A stretch of 64,000 nt of DNA from Diphasiastrum complanatum (GCA_029204225.1 CM055096.1:67618370-67682369); one strand, 5' to 3'. Positions 10,251-21,579 are shown, numbered from the stretch's first letter. The notes: a model not told the origin generated them from the letters alone. Numbers and translations are program-made.

Positions 10251-10832
10251 GGTGCCCTAGGAAAAGCGAAGGCACCCTGTAAATCAAATCCTAAGGCATT
10301 TCCTCAGAGTGTCACATTTTTCGCATCTTCACCAACGTTCATTTCAGCAAAGGCTGACGTCGTGACCTTTTTCACGCTCATTCCACGCAGCTGTGCTAAC
10401 AGATTTGACAATGACAGCAACCACCTACGATCTCCTATAGACAACACATCCACTTTGTACTTTCTTCATCTGCACACCTATAAAATTGTGTGTGTATTGA
10501 ATACCACTTGCGTATTCGAGTGCGTGTGAAAATAATAGCATCAGAAGCTTATCAGAAATAGACTTGATACTTTTTTATTGTCAGTAATAGGTTCATCTCC
10601 TTTTTACAGATTGAATTAGCTTTGTGGAGCATGCGGTTTCGTCTGCTATTGTCTTGTGCTCCACAACATTATTGACATGTATATTTTGCCATACTTAACC
10701 TGATAACAGCTCTGTTGATCTGCGTTCAGATTTGTGTCAATATTGCTATGCTTTTCTTCATTCTGTCTGACTCTCTTGTTGCTCAATCTGGTAATCTGTT
10801 CTTAGTGAATTATTATTATTCTAGATGTTGAC
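10251..10832. other. no gene recognised
   Basis: Non-coding, AT-rich. I found no splice-supported ORF, LTR boundary or known motif. Confidence 0.4.
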
Positions 10833-10944
10833 GACTAATATTTAGTCTTGCCTTTCGCGACTGATTATCAGTCGAGCTCATTCTAGCTCTTCGCGAATCA
10901 TTCGCGACTAATAATTTGTCTAGTTGTTTGCATTTTACAACTAG
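10833..10944. repeat. cluster of six consecutive short hairpins
   Basis: Within 112 bp the following inverted repeats follow each other almost without spacers: GACTAATATTTAGTC (10833-10847), CGACTGATTATCAGTCG (10858-10874), GAGCT...AGCTC (10874-10889), CGCGAATCATTCGCG (10892-10906), the imperfect GACTAATAATTTGTC (10906-10920), and CTAGTTG...CAACTAG (10920-10944). The first four and the last are perfect in their arms. Confidence 0.85.
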
Positions 10945-11486
10945 AGGTGAGGAAGTCCTCCAAATCCAAGGTAGAGCCTCCAAATGTCCTCCAAGCAACC
11001 TGCAAGCTTCAAGATGCTCCCCAACTCCAAGCTAGGATGCCTCCACCTGCAAGTAAGGATCTACAAGCCTCCAAGGATCTCTCCTCCACCTGTGTCCCTA
11101 CTCTTTAAACACGAAGATAGATAACAAACTGGCCTCAAGTATTGACTACCCAACCATAGCTAGATCCAAGCTCCAAGCAAGACCTATCTAGCACCCCCTT
11201 GCTAACCATAAACAAATCACAAGCATACCACAACACTCCATAGCACACTCAAGATCCAAACCCTACTTATGTCCCATACCATAAGCAAGATCCAAATCTT
11301 AAGCAGACTACCACAAGAAAGCACTCTACACACTAGTAGCAACGCTAGAGCATAAGCAAAGCAAACAAGAGAGATCTCCCCCTCCCAACGGGCACCCTAC
11401 TACCCTCATATAGATGGCCCATGGACCCCTCCAATGCACTATGGAGTTCCATGCTCATCCAATGAGAGAGAGAGAAGCCTAAGGGG
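10945..11486. other. CTCCAAG/CAAGC-rich non-coding stretch
   Basis: Biased toward C and A on the plus strand, with many CCTCCAAG and AGATCCAAGC phrases. No ORF with a recognisable product. It ends in a short GA tract just before copia element B begins abruptly. Confidence 0.4.
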
Positions 11487-13572
11487 GTTCAAGAATCTTG
11501 AATTGAGGCATCTTTGCCCAAAGATTTTTGGGGAGAAGCCATTAATTGTGCAAATTATCTTTGCAATAGGCTCCCACATATAGCTCTTGGAGGAAAGTCA
11601 CCATATGAAATCTTATATTTGAAGAAGCCTAAGGTTGATCACCTTAGAGTTTTTGGATGCTTATGCTACGTCCATATTCCCTTGGAAACAAGGAAGAAAG
11701 AAGATCCTAGTGCATGCAAAGGGATCATGGTTGGATACTCATCTATCATGAAGGCCTATAGAGTCTTTATACTCTCTACTTCTTAAGTTATTGAAAGTAG
11801 AGATGTTGTCTTTCATGAAGATCAACACTCATCTTTTGAAGAGGCCGAGATCAAGAAATCTATGGATGCATCACCAATTATTGATTTTGAAGACAATCAT
11901 GATGTGATGGGGTCGAGATTTGAAGAAGACTCTCCTCGGATTTTCTCACCAAGAAGATCCATGAGAGATAGATCCGAGCCTAAGAGGCTCTCATATGTTG
12001 ATAAAGGCAAACACGTGGATCTTGATTCCTCTCATGAAGAGCCAAAGAATGTACAAGAGGCACTCAATACCAAGGAGTGGTATGATGCCATGAAGCAAGA
12101 GTATGATGCATTGATCATCAACAATACTTGGGAGCTCGTGGATCCTCCATCCAACGAGCACGTGATTGGTTGCAAGTGGGTATTTAGGATCATGTTCAAT
12201 CATGATGGCACCATCAACAAGCATAAAGCAAGATGATGTGCCAAAGGATTTGCTCAAATCCATGGTCTTGATTATGAGGAGACCTTTGCACCCATTGCAA
12301 AGATGGTGACAATAACAATTCTTATTTCTCTTGCTTGTTTCTTAAAGTGGAAGGTGTTCCAATTAGATGTATCCAATGCTTTTCTAAATGGATATCTTGA
12401 GGAGGAGATCTATACGGAACAACCTCAAGGATTCATCAAGGATGATTCCAAAGTGTGCTTGCTCTTTGAAAGTCTTTATGGACTCAAGCAAGCACCAAGA
12501 TCACGGTATTCAAGACTTAATTCTTTTATTATCTCACTAGGATTTACTCTTAGTGACTATGATCCTTCCATGTATCTAAAGTTTGTTGATAGCAATATTG
12601 TCATTCTTCTAATTTATGTTGATGACATTATTCTTTGTGGAAGTTGTATCAAGCTAGTTGATGAAACTAAACTAGCACTTGGATGTGAGTTTAAAATGCA
12701 AGATCTAGGAGAGATACATTACATCCTAGGCCTAGAAATTGATTTTTTATGAAAATCATATCTTTATATGCCAATCTAGATATGATCACTCTATGTTGAA
12801 AAAATTTCATATGGAAAATTCTAAGAGCATAGATACTCCAATGGAGCAAATTGTAAAAGATCCTAATAAAGGTGATGAAAGATCCTTTGAGGACATCACA
12901 CTTTTTAGGAGTCTTGTAGGCTCCTTGACTTGGCTTATCAATACTAGGCCCGATCTAAGTCAATTTATGCAAGATCCTAAGATCCGTCATTGGAAGATGG
13001 CCAAGAGGATTCTAAGATATGTATCTTCATCTTGTGATTATGGTCTACTCGATCAAAGTGAAGATCTATCCATTGTTGGCTACTCGGATTCAGACTTTGT
13101 AAGTGACAAGATGGATCGAAAGTCTATTAGTGCATACACTATCTTTCTTGGAGGAAATCTAATATCTTGGCTTTCCAAAAAGCAAGATACTATATCTCTC
13201 TCTTCATGTGAGGCCGAGTACAAAGCACTCACTACAACTACCAAAGAGGTGCTTTGGATCAAGAGGTTATTAATGGAGCTAAAGTGCATCAAGGAAGATG
13301 ATCTACCAATGATCAAGTGTGATAACATCTCGGCCCAAGCTCTTGCCAACAATCCCATATTTCATGCAAGAAGCAAGCACATAGAAGTGGCACACCATTT
13401 TGTGAGAGAAAAGCTTATTGGAGGAGAAATCTATTTGGAGCATGTCAACTCGTCCTCTTGTATTGCCGATCTACTCACCAAGCCTTTGAGCAATAGTGCT
13501 TTCATCAAGCATAGATCTAATCTTGGAGTTATATCAAGATCAATGCTCAAATCTTCAAAGATAATTTTCTAG
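11487..13572 (+). pseudogene. copia integrase C-terminus, reverse transcriptase and RNase H (element B)
   Basis: Order: integrase end (DFWGEAINCANYLCNRLP, VFGCLCYVHIP), linker (SPRRSMRDRSEPKRLS), RT fingers (WELVDPPSNEHVIGCKWVFR), RT core (FQLDVSNAFLNGYLEEEIY, YGLKQAPRSRYSR, catalytic YVDD near 12615-12630) and RNase H (YSDSDF, SLSSCEAEYKAL, CDNISAQALANNP). Breaks seen: TAA near 11785 where the family has Lys, TGA near 12234 in place of KARLVAKG, a one-base insertion near 12748, and about 9 codons missing after TRPDLS near 12960. The final frame ends at 13572, at the polypurine tract. Confidence 0.93.
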
Positions 13573-13578
13573 GAGGAG

Positions 13579-14315
13579 TGTGAAGAATTGAAAAAGATTA
13601 TCTATGTTAGATATAGGGGTCTTATGTTTTTTACATCAAGCATCTAGGTGTAGCATGTTGATAGGAACAAATTTGGCATAGATGACAAATAATGCATTTC
13701 CACTTGTAATGCCACTATTGAGCCAAAATAGAGTAAGAGGCTAAACTCGTGCCAATTAGAGTGTAGACAAGTGTAATGCTTTTGTTTGATGAATTCCAAG
13801 AGGTCCAATAGGATTTAGAGGTGGAACTTTGTGAGGTCCAATAGGAAATTGAGGTGTGCTTGAATATAGTCCAATAGAATTAAGAGGTGCATGGATCAAT
13901 GGTCCAATAGGATCAAGAGGTGACAAAGTATCGTCCAATCATAGTTAAGCATAATGGTAGCTTGTGGATCTACTAGTATCATTGTACTCCTCATTTTGAA
14001 GCTAATTAATTTGGTGATTATATGAATTTTGAGTGTTATTGGATTTCTAGCTTTCTCTCTCTACCCGAGAGCTCATGATGTTTTTTCTCTCTCTACTTGA
14101 GGAGAGCAGCTTGTTTTTACTTAGATTATTTTTTGAATACTTCCCACACATGTGAGTGAGAGTTGGAAGTGATTGAATGCATGTAGTAGTGTGTTATTGC
14201 CATAGAGTCCAAGATTGATCTTGAATCTGAATCTAGTCTTGATCTTGGTGCATCTACACACCTTAGGAGATCACAAGTACATGTTGTGGACAATCCACAC
14301 ATGTGAAATTCAACA
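13579..14315 (+). repeat. 3' LTR of element B (737 bp)
   Basis: Begins TGTGAAGAATTG after AGGAGGAG and ends AAATTCAACA. Contains GGTCCAATAG-like repeats (13800-13910), paired TCTCTCTCTAC(C/T)(C/T)GAG motifs (about 14055-14100) and ACACATGTGA near the end. Full-length similarity to 2401-3129 in reverse orientation. Confidence 0.93.
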
Positions 14316-15905
14316 TGGTAGAACCACTGAAATAATTGAAAAATATAGTTTCGTTTTTCATTGGTTCCTCCATGTTGTGTATTTCGATGAAATGCTGCCC
14401 GTGCTTGCCAATGTGACTTCTCCATTCCTTGTGATAAACAGACACTTAGGCTTCCATATGTGTTTGCCAAATATAATGTATGATATCTTAGTATGTGCTG
14501 CACATGTCAAAATTGTAATGTTGATCTTATGCTCAGATCAAAATATATAGTTGAATTGAAAGCAGTTATGAGCATGTATACTAACCATGTAATGAGTGAT
14601 GTGATATTCTTCCCATGCTTTTGATATGCATCAACAAAATCAACACAAAGTCTTTTGTAGAGCTCTCTTATCAATATCAAAAAATTTGTCTTTTCTTAAT
14701 ATTTTAATCATATTGTCAAGCTTTCTCCATACATCAACTTTCAGTAATCTAGATTTGCCGGTCACCCCTAAGTCCTGAGTGGCAGCAACGATATCTTTCC
14801 AGACTGAGTGTTGAATATTATAAGCCTTACCAGTATGATTTGATAGGTATGGACGTACTTTTGCTCCTCGCTTAGTAGGCATATTTCCTAACTTTCCTAA
14901 AAGCTTTTCATTTTTCTGTATTTTGACATGTCCCTTATGAAGTCCTGTTTTTGATAAAACATCTTCTAATCGACATATAGCTTCCTTCGCTGACGATGCT
15001 GGTTTACTATTCCAAGCAAAACTATATGAAGATAAACAAGCTTCTCTATTATTCTAACTTCTGCATGAAGAGTGCAAACATGCACATTTTTCAAGGGAAT
15101 ATGCAAGACATGCTTCTAGTTTGGATTTGCATTTTCTCTAGTAATTCCTACACTTCTAGTTACATCTTTTGTTATTTTCATGCAGTACAAACAAGAATGT
15201 TTAGATGTAGTACCGTGAAAACATTATACATGCATTTCAATGTTTTCAAATCACCTACTAAGTGCCATTCAACATTGAAATCTCCAACTCTTGGAATATT
15301 GAAAAATCTTCCATCCATATGGTCCTTGATGATTCTAGGGTAAGATGTCCTAGAGAATATCCATGATAATATATCATGATTCTCCTTCAGTACATGTCCA
15401 CAGAATAAAACCAACTTAGTTAAATAAGAATTCTTACTATCAATTGAATCTAATCTAATAATGAGAACATGTGTCAACGCCGAATGTCAGTTGTTATACA
15501 TGTACAAAATAAGTTTAGCAACTTCACAGCTTAGAGTATTTGATGTAATGATGTAGTCCAATCTTCCCTACTTAACCTGATTAATAGCGATAGGCCAAAC
15601 CGTATTCTTACCGTATGAGGGGATTCCGCCATGCTGCTCAGTTTTATGGTACTTGTCTGTAGTAATTTATGAAATTTATAGCATACGTACTTGAAAAACA
15701 ATTGTGCTAAATAGATTGAAACTTGCAAACATAGGATAGCGTGGATTGGTGCTCAGAGATGGGGCAAATCCATGCCATACCAATACTTGAATCTATCGTA
15801 TAATACATAGATAGTGCACTGCTCTCGTAACCCTTGAGCATATCCATGCTTTCCAAGAGTCCGCCAGCTATCGCTTTTTCATTCATTTTAATATTAGTCG
15901 TGTCC
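14316..15905 (-). pseudogene. decayed multi-exon gene of unknown function (GDLKTLKCMYN protein)
   Basis: Minus-strand exon-like blocks read coherently: NEKAIAGGLLESMDMLKGYESSA (about 15905-15710, after a TTTTTAG acceptor), YHKTEQHGGIPSYGKNTVWP (about 15660-15590), then DILSWIFSRTSYPRIIKDH and NVEWHLVGDLKTLKCMYN (about 15380-15215), then a Lys-rich exon (SAKEAICRLEDVLSKTG..., 15000-14640), and SHIGKHGQHFIEIHNMEEP (about 14430-14350) next to the inserted LTR. At least two in-frame stops lie between the blocks. The hxGDLKxL block recalls transposase-like proteins of large eukaryotic DNA elements, but I cannot assign it to a family. It may be a transposon gene or a host gene. Confidence 0.42.
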
Positions 15906-16490
15906 TAAAAATACAACAATACCTGTGTGTGCTTATATTTGGCCAAGTATTTTACCCTAACACTCGTAAAAGGATTAGGGCAACTTCATGTCGTTCCGAT
16001 CCCTACGAGTGCGACGATCCCTCACACAACTCCATGTGCATTAAGAGCGCGTAGGTTATCAATACTTGTGTTTATTGGTTTAAACCTTTCTGCATGGGAA
16101 AGCTGAAAAATCATAATACGTGTAGCCTTAGTTAGCGAAGTATGTTTTCTTTGAAAAAACTGAAACTAAATTAGTAGTTTACCTTTTTCCGATATAGGTA
16201 ACTTAGGACGTTTTCCTATTGTTTGTCAACACCATCATTTTATTGTGAGCAATACACCAAATAAAGTTTTGCAGTACTAACCTGAATAGATGTCGTGATC
16301 GAATCCTATGAGGAAGTCATGTTTGTTACGAGATACATTCCCTTTGAAGAATGTTAGTAAGCGAGTTGGAATTTATTTATTGCCATTGTTACACAATGGT
16401 GATAGCATAAAAAACACTTAATCAGCATGTATTTAGATTCCAAAAGCAACCACTTCTTATAACTAGCAAAGAAAGCATGCAATCATTTGT
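15906..16490. other. no gene recognised
   Basis: Non-coding; upstream flank of the decayed minus-strand gene. Nothing further seen. Confidence 0.4.
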
Positions 16491-16624
16491 ATGTTATCAT
16501 TCAGTCTAGTCATAACTGTGAATTTTTTTCAAAAATTCTATCTTGAATATTTTTGTGTTTCTAGTTTGTGAGAAAATATCACATGTGTGGAGCATGTTTG
16601 TATGAGAAAATACATTCGTATGTT

Positions 16625-18079
16625 TGTCAAACAATCAGATATGCAACATCAAGCATTTATCATAAGCATTCAACAAGTAAGGAGGCAGAAGAAGAACACT
16701 CACTATCACTCTATTACACTAAATCATACTAAATGTAAAATGTACAAATAAATCCTGAACCCTAATAGAGAGAAAAGCTAGGAGTAGACTACTAGACTAG
16801 CCTACGGCTAGTTACAACTAGTAATAGTTGTCAATAATAAAGTACATAGTAAACAGTAACTAAGAAGTGTAACAATGAAGTTTATCATTGATTTCTAACA
16901 CTCTCCCTCAATGATAAAATTACATTCTTCTACTCCTAAGAGACTACCAAGGTTTTCAAATTTACATTTACATAAAGACTTAGTAAAAATATCAGCCACT
17001 TGATTTTCAGATCAATGGCGCCATCAATTATTTATCTCGAACAAAGTGATGATGTATCTCGATGTGTTTTGTTCGAACATATATAATTGATTTCTTGCAA
17101 GATGGATACAATGATAGAACGAATAGTTACCATTTCGGCTATAGGTGCGAAGGTCTCCTCAAAGTCTATACCTGTCTACTACTCAAAACCTCTTACAACT
17201 AGTCGTGCCTTGTACTTGTTGACTTACCCATCCACTCCATACTTCGTCTTGTAGATCCACTTACATGTGATAGGCGTCTTACCATCAGGTAGCTCAACCA
17301 AGTCCCACATTTTGTTCTTCAATATAGCCTCCATTTTTGTTTCCATAGTTGCACGCCACTCCTTGTGTTCTTTTGGTTCGTCAAAAGTTTTAGGTCTTGA
17401 GCCGTTAACATGGATCCCATTAGGGCTAGATTCATCTCTAGTCAAGCTGGATGTTTTCGATTTTTGCTTGATCTCCTAAGCTCTCCCTGCTCACTTGATT
17501 CTGGAGTATCTCCCTTATTAGCATCACCTGTCACTGACAAGTACCACTTAGGCACTCTCCTAGGAGTCTCATTATTAACCCTGTCTTTTTCCATTGGCTC
17601 TTCCATATCGACATCAACTTCTTTCTTCACCTGTACTTTGGCTTTATCATCAAAGAAATCAATTGTCAGTTTCATTTGGTCGTTTAAACCGTTTTTGTCT
17701 CTCCAAGCTTTCACCTCCTATGAAGGACTTTCTCACTTCATTCCGGAGTCTGTGACAAGCTGTATCCACTGATCAGAAACGTAGGACTATCGTAGCTTTG
17801 ATACCATGTCAAATAATCAGATATGCAACATCAAGCATTTACCATAAGCATTCACCAAGTAAGGAGGTGGAAGAAGAACACTCACTATCACTCTATTACA
17901 CCATATTGAATGTAAAATGTACAAATAAAACTTGAACCCTGATAGAGAGAGAAAAACTAGGAGTAGACTACTAGACTAGTCTATGGCTAGTTACAACTGA
18001 TAGTAGCTATCAATATTAAAGTACATCGTGAACAGTAACTAAGAAGTGTAACAATGAAGTTTATCATTGATTTCTAACA
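16625..18079 (-). mobile_element. internally deleted Ty1/copia with both LTRs and TSD
   Basis: Minus-strand element: 5' LTR 17807-18079 (273 bp), PBS TGGTATCAAAGC (17795-17806), about 890 bp of internal sequence, PPT GAGGGAGAG, 3' LTR 16625-16900 (276 bp). LTRs begin TGTTAGAAATC. Both flanks carry the perfect 5-bp target duplication ATGTT (16620-16624 and 18080-18084). Gag, protease, integrase and most of RT are deleted. Confidence 0.93.
16905..17714 (-). pseudogene. copia pol remnant: integrase-RT linker, RT start, RNase H tail
   Basis: The frame 17714-17442 encodes the hydrophilic linker before RT (RRVPKWYLSVTGDANKG, RRSSKNRKHPA). 17445-17224 gives the RT start (KEWRATMETKMEAILKNKMWDLVELPDGKTPITCKWIYK). 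After stops and a large deletion, the tail before the PPT still resembles the end of RNase H (a FVRDK-like block, then DIFTK-like sequence near 16985). The open frames at 17267-17772 on the plus strand are antisense shadows. Confidence 0.85.
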
Positions 18080-18191
18080 ATGTTATCATTCAGTCTAGTC
18101 ATAAGTATGAAAAATTGTCAAAATCTATCTTGGATATTTTTGTGTTTATAGTTTGTGGGAAAATATCACATGTGTGGAGCATGTTCCCACA

Positions 18192-18946
18192 TGTTGAAAA
18201 GGTAAAAATAGTTTAGTCATATTGACTTTAGGAGTATCATAAAGATTTTGTATCAAGCATCTTGGTGTAGAACTTTGATAGGGCCAATTTTGGCTTTAGA
18301 GGTCAATGGTCAAGTACACATGTTTTCTCATGATTAAGCCAAAATTCAATTGTGATGTAACTCGAGCTAGTTAGGTTGCTTACACATGTCAAGTATAGAT
18401 TTGATGAGTGATGAACTCTATGTGGTGGCAAAAGTCAAAGGGTCCAATCATAAGAGAGAGATGTGTTGTAAGGGTCCAATCAAAAGTGAGGGATGTTGCA
18501 TCACACATCTAATAGGATTAGAGTGGCTATGTTTGAGGGGTCCAATAGGATTGAAGCATGGATCTCCAAAATTTTTCTATGTAATCTTCATTTTGAGTCA
18601 ATTTGGAGATTCATCAATTTGTAGTTGGGTTCATCCTTGTTTTTCTTTTTCGGAACTGGTGTGACATTCACTACATGATTGCGAATATCCACATCTCTCT
18701 CTACCCTTTACCAAAAGTGGTGGTTTCTCTCTCTACCCAAGGAGAGGAGCTTGTTGGGACTTAGTTTTTAGTAGTACATGTTACGTGTGAAACTACTTTG
18801 GTTATGAATGTATGCATGTAACTTTGCCTCTTTGCCTTAGATTTCATCAATTGATTTTGGATTTCAATCAATAGACAATCTGTAGTGATTTGCTTAGAAA
18901 ATCAATTTCAAAATTTAGGGCATCTCACACGTGTGAATTTTTCACA
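18192..18946 (+). repeat. LTR of mosaic X (755 bp) with adjoining PBS
   Basis: Begins TGTTGAAAAGG, ends GAATTTTTCACA, directly followed by PBS TGGTATCAGAGC (18947-18958) and a leader to about 19664. It holds GGTCCAAT repeats (18440-18545), paired TCTCTCTCTACCC motifs (18695-18745) and CACACGTGTGA near the end. Related in plan, not closely in sequence, to the A/B LTRs. Confidence 0.88.
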
Positions 18947-19664
18947 TGGTATCAGAGCTTACCTAAGCTTTTGATGCATCTATCATCCATAGTTTCAAAA
19001 ATTTCATGAAAATCAAGATCTAGAGAGTGTTGATTGCATCTCCCATGCTATCTCAAGCAAATTTGGATCAAGAGGGTAATGATTGAATCATTCTAGGTAC
19101 CGTATGGAATTCCCTGCTCAGACACGTGTGAAAAAAATACAAGTTCATTTGGAAAGTTCTCTTCCAACTTAATTTGGTGCTAGATAGCTTGTTTGAAAAC
19201 TAGTTTAGTTTAGTTTTTGTAGCAGTTTGTTTTGGTAGAGCCAATCAAAAGTTATAAAATTTTAAAGAGATTTAGGTAGGGCACCTAGACCTGTGTGGAC
19301 ACATTTGGTTTGATCATATCTTGCTAGTTTGACCAAAAAATTCATGAAGAGACTTGCCAATGTCATCTATTTGAGATCTAGTCAACTTTTTGGGGTCATA
19401 GCCACATTGTTTCTTACAATTACATTGTATTAGAGTGATTTGTGGATTCTTTGAGTGTTTCACATGTGCCAAAGATAGTTTGATGCAAACTTTGCCTATA
19501 CTCCATCAATTGATGAGATGTTGATCTAGTTTGAGAGAGATTGGTAGAGCTAGTGAGATCCATCTCACATTTTGTTGCAAGATCTTGAATGGGAGTTGGT
19601 AGTACACCTTTCAAGGATTCTATAGTGAGAGAGAAGCAACACTTTATTGTCTAATTCACAAGGG

Positions 19665-20598
19665 GATACCAAGAGTCATCCTTTTTTAAGGTGGAAGAGG
19701 AGAAGCTTGATGCCATAAGTGCATTCTCCATCACGTGCAATAAAGTCTTCTTTCTCATGAGAGATGTTGGCTTGCTTGAATTGATTCTTCTTCTTGAAAC
19801 AATTAGTGGCATAGTGGCCTTTCTTGCCACAAAAGAAGCACTTAATATTCTTTTTTTTCATCTTTTAAGTAGAAGCATGAGAGGTATCCTCCTCCTCCTC
19901 TTCTTGGTCTTTTTCATTGTCCTTAGAGAAGTGTTGGTGTTGCTTTTTGTTCTTCTCTTTGTGCTCGGCAAATAAAACTTTGTCATCACCATTATGATTG
20001 AGTGATAATTTGTCCATCCTTAATAGCTTGTTCTCATGCCTTGATTCTTCAATTGTTAGCACTCCTTGCAAAGCCTCCAAAGTAGGTAGATCCTCCTTGA
20101 TAGCATAGGATTAGACAAGGTTCTCATACTCATCTCTCAAGCCATTAAGTAAGACTTGGACTAGTTGCTTTATGGAATCTTCAATACAAGCAAGCTCTCT
20201 ATGGGTATCTTTCACTCTCAAAACATAATTAGTGGCACTCTCATCACTCTTTTGAGAACTTTTAAAGATTTCATTTCCAAGAGTGAGAAGCCTAGAGGTA
20301 TTTTTGGCCTCGTAGATTGCTTTGAGAGTATCCCAAGCATCCTTGGCCGAGGTACAAGCACCAATTTCTCTCAAAATCTCATTAGAGACATTCACCTTGA
20401 TATATGGAGAGCCATCCTAGCTCTCTTCTTATACTTTTGTACTTCTTGAAGGACCTGAGGCTTCTCCTCAATCCCAAGTACAACGTCCATCACATCTTGG
20501 AGTATCAAGATTGACTCCATTCTAACCTTCCAAATAAAATAGTTGGAGATAGATAGTCTCTCACTAGATTTCAATAGAAAGGAACCCATAGATGCCAT
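19665..20598 (-). pseudogene. copia Gag, zinc knuckle and protease start, inverted within mosaic X
   Basis: The minus-strand ATG at 20598 starts MASMGSFLLKSSERLSISNYFIWKVRMES..., the natural Gag start of this family, with about 25 bp of matching leader upstream. Gag body (EILREIGACTSAKDAWDTL, VQVLLNGL), linker with an acidic run, CCHC knuckle (CFFCGKKGHYATNC, about 19850-19810) and the first protease residues follow. The fragment ends at TGGTAT (about 19665), where it abuts the plus-strand leader. Breaks: a shift around 20400 (residues before NVSNEIL), a TAA near 20110, and shifts near 19863 and 19735. Confidence 0.9.
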
Positions 20599-20604
20599 AT
20601 AATA

Positions 20605-21579
20605 GTGAAGAGAAACTCAACTTATTATTATCCTACGGTTTAAACTCTGTGTTAGCCTCTCTCTAGTTCCAGTTCATAGATGCATTTGAGTGCATGTGGT
20701 CAAAGACATTGTGGTATCAACATCTATGATACGCATTGAGATGCCCTTTCTGGTTTTGCATTGGGCATATGGCGGTAAGAGAGTGTCGAGAGTATAGCAT
20801 ATATATATCTAGATAATGTTTGGGATAGTAGAGAGTGGTGGGGACAAGTTCATAAAATGCTTGGTGGACGATCACAAGAAAGATAAACAAAAAGCAACAA
20901 GTAGATGCATAGGAGCAAGCACATATAGTTGGAGGAAGAGAATAAGAAGAAGATGGATAAGGAGGGGCTCAAGTGAAAAATGGAAGCAAAAGATGGAGAA
21001 GCAAGCAATAAAATGAAATGGCTTGAGATCACAATGCATGAAAGAGTCTTTTCCGTCTTTATGCAAATTTGCTATCTAGAAAACAATCATAGAGGAGGTT
21101 AATTTGTTAGTCTAACTCTTGCCATCGCTAATTGAAACCAATTAGGCATGAGGAGTTGCATGATGTGCTCTATGCAGGCTTTATCTCTTGCATCTATGCT
21201 ATGATTAGGAGAAAAAAGACTTGTAATTTTATACTTTCTAGCAGCTTTTGGAAAGGTCTTCACTCAAAGGAATGTTGCGACCCCATTGTCGAGTTTTCTG
21301 CGTAGGACTTTTGGTGGGAAATCGATTATAATGTGGAAGCCCATGAACAATAACGAAGTTGGAAATATATTTGCAATATTGTTTGCTTCATAAAACTTTG
21401 ATCGAACTACCCGCAGCAAGAAGAACTTCTCCCTCACGATTTGCTTTTCAAGTTGTTATGATGGCCATTGCTCTTGATTGTTGGCTTCTTTTAAATATCA
21501 AATTATGTTTATGTTTAAAAGTTGTCTATGTTATTCGGATCAACACTAATTTTAGACATGATTATATCTGATTTCCCAA
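20605..21579. other. no gene recognised
   Basis: Inserted or unrelated DNA inside mosaic X. Opposed open frames at 20816-21066 look like composition artefacts (purine-rich strand). No known domain. Confidence 0.4.

Larger units (their letters stand above)
11487..14315 (+). mobile_element. Ty1/copia element B, 3' half with 3' LTR
   Basis: A 5'-truncated copia: integrase C-terminus, RT, RNase H, polypurine tract AGGAGGAG (13571-13578) and 3' LTR (13579-14315). The left junction falls inside the integrase at IRIEASLPK, with unrelated DNA upstream. Its LTR is the family of element A but in the opposite orientation. The right end is inserted into a decayed minus-strand gene (14316-15905). Confidence 0.93.
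16491..18185. repeat. roughly 110-130-bp duplication flanking the deleted copia
   Basis: 16491-16619 and 18080-18185 are diverged direct copies starting ATGTTATCATTCAGTCTAG and sharing GAAAATATCACATGTGTGGAG. The internally deleted copia (16625-18079) sits exactly at the start of the second copy, so the duplication was probably a local tandem repeat before insertion. Confidence 0.75.
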
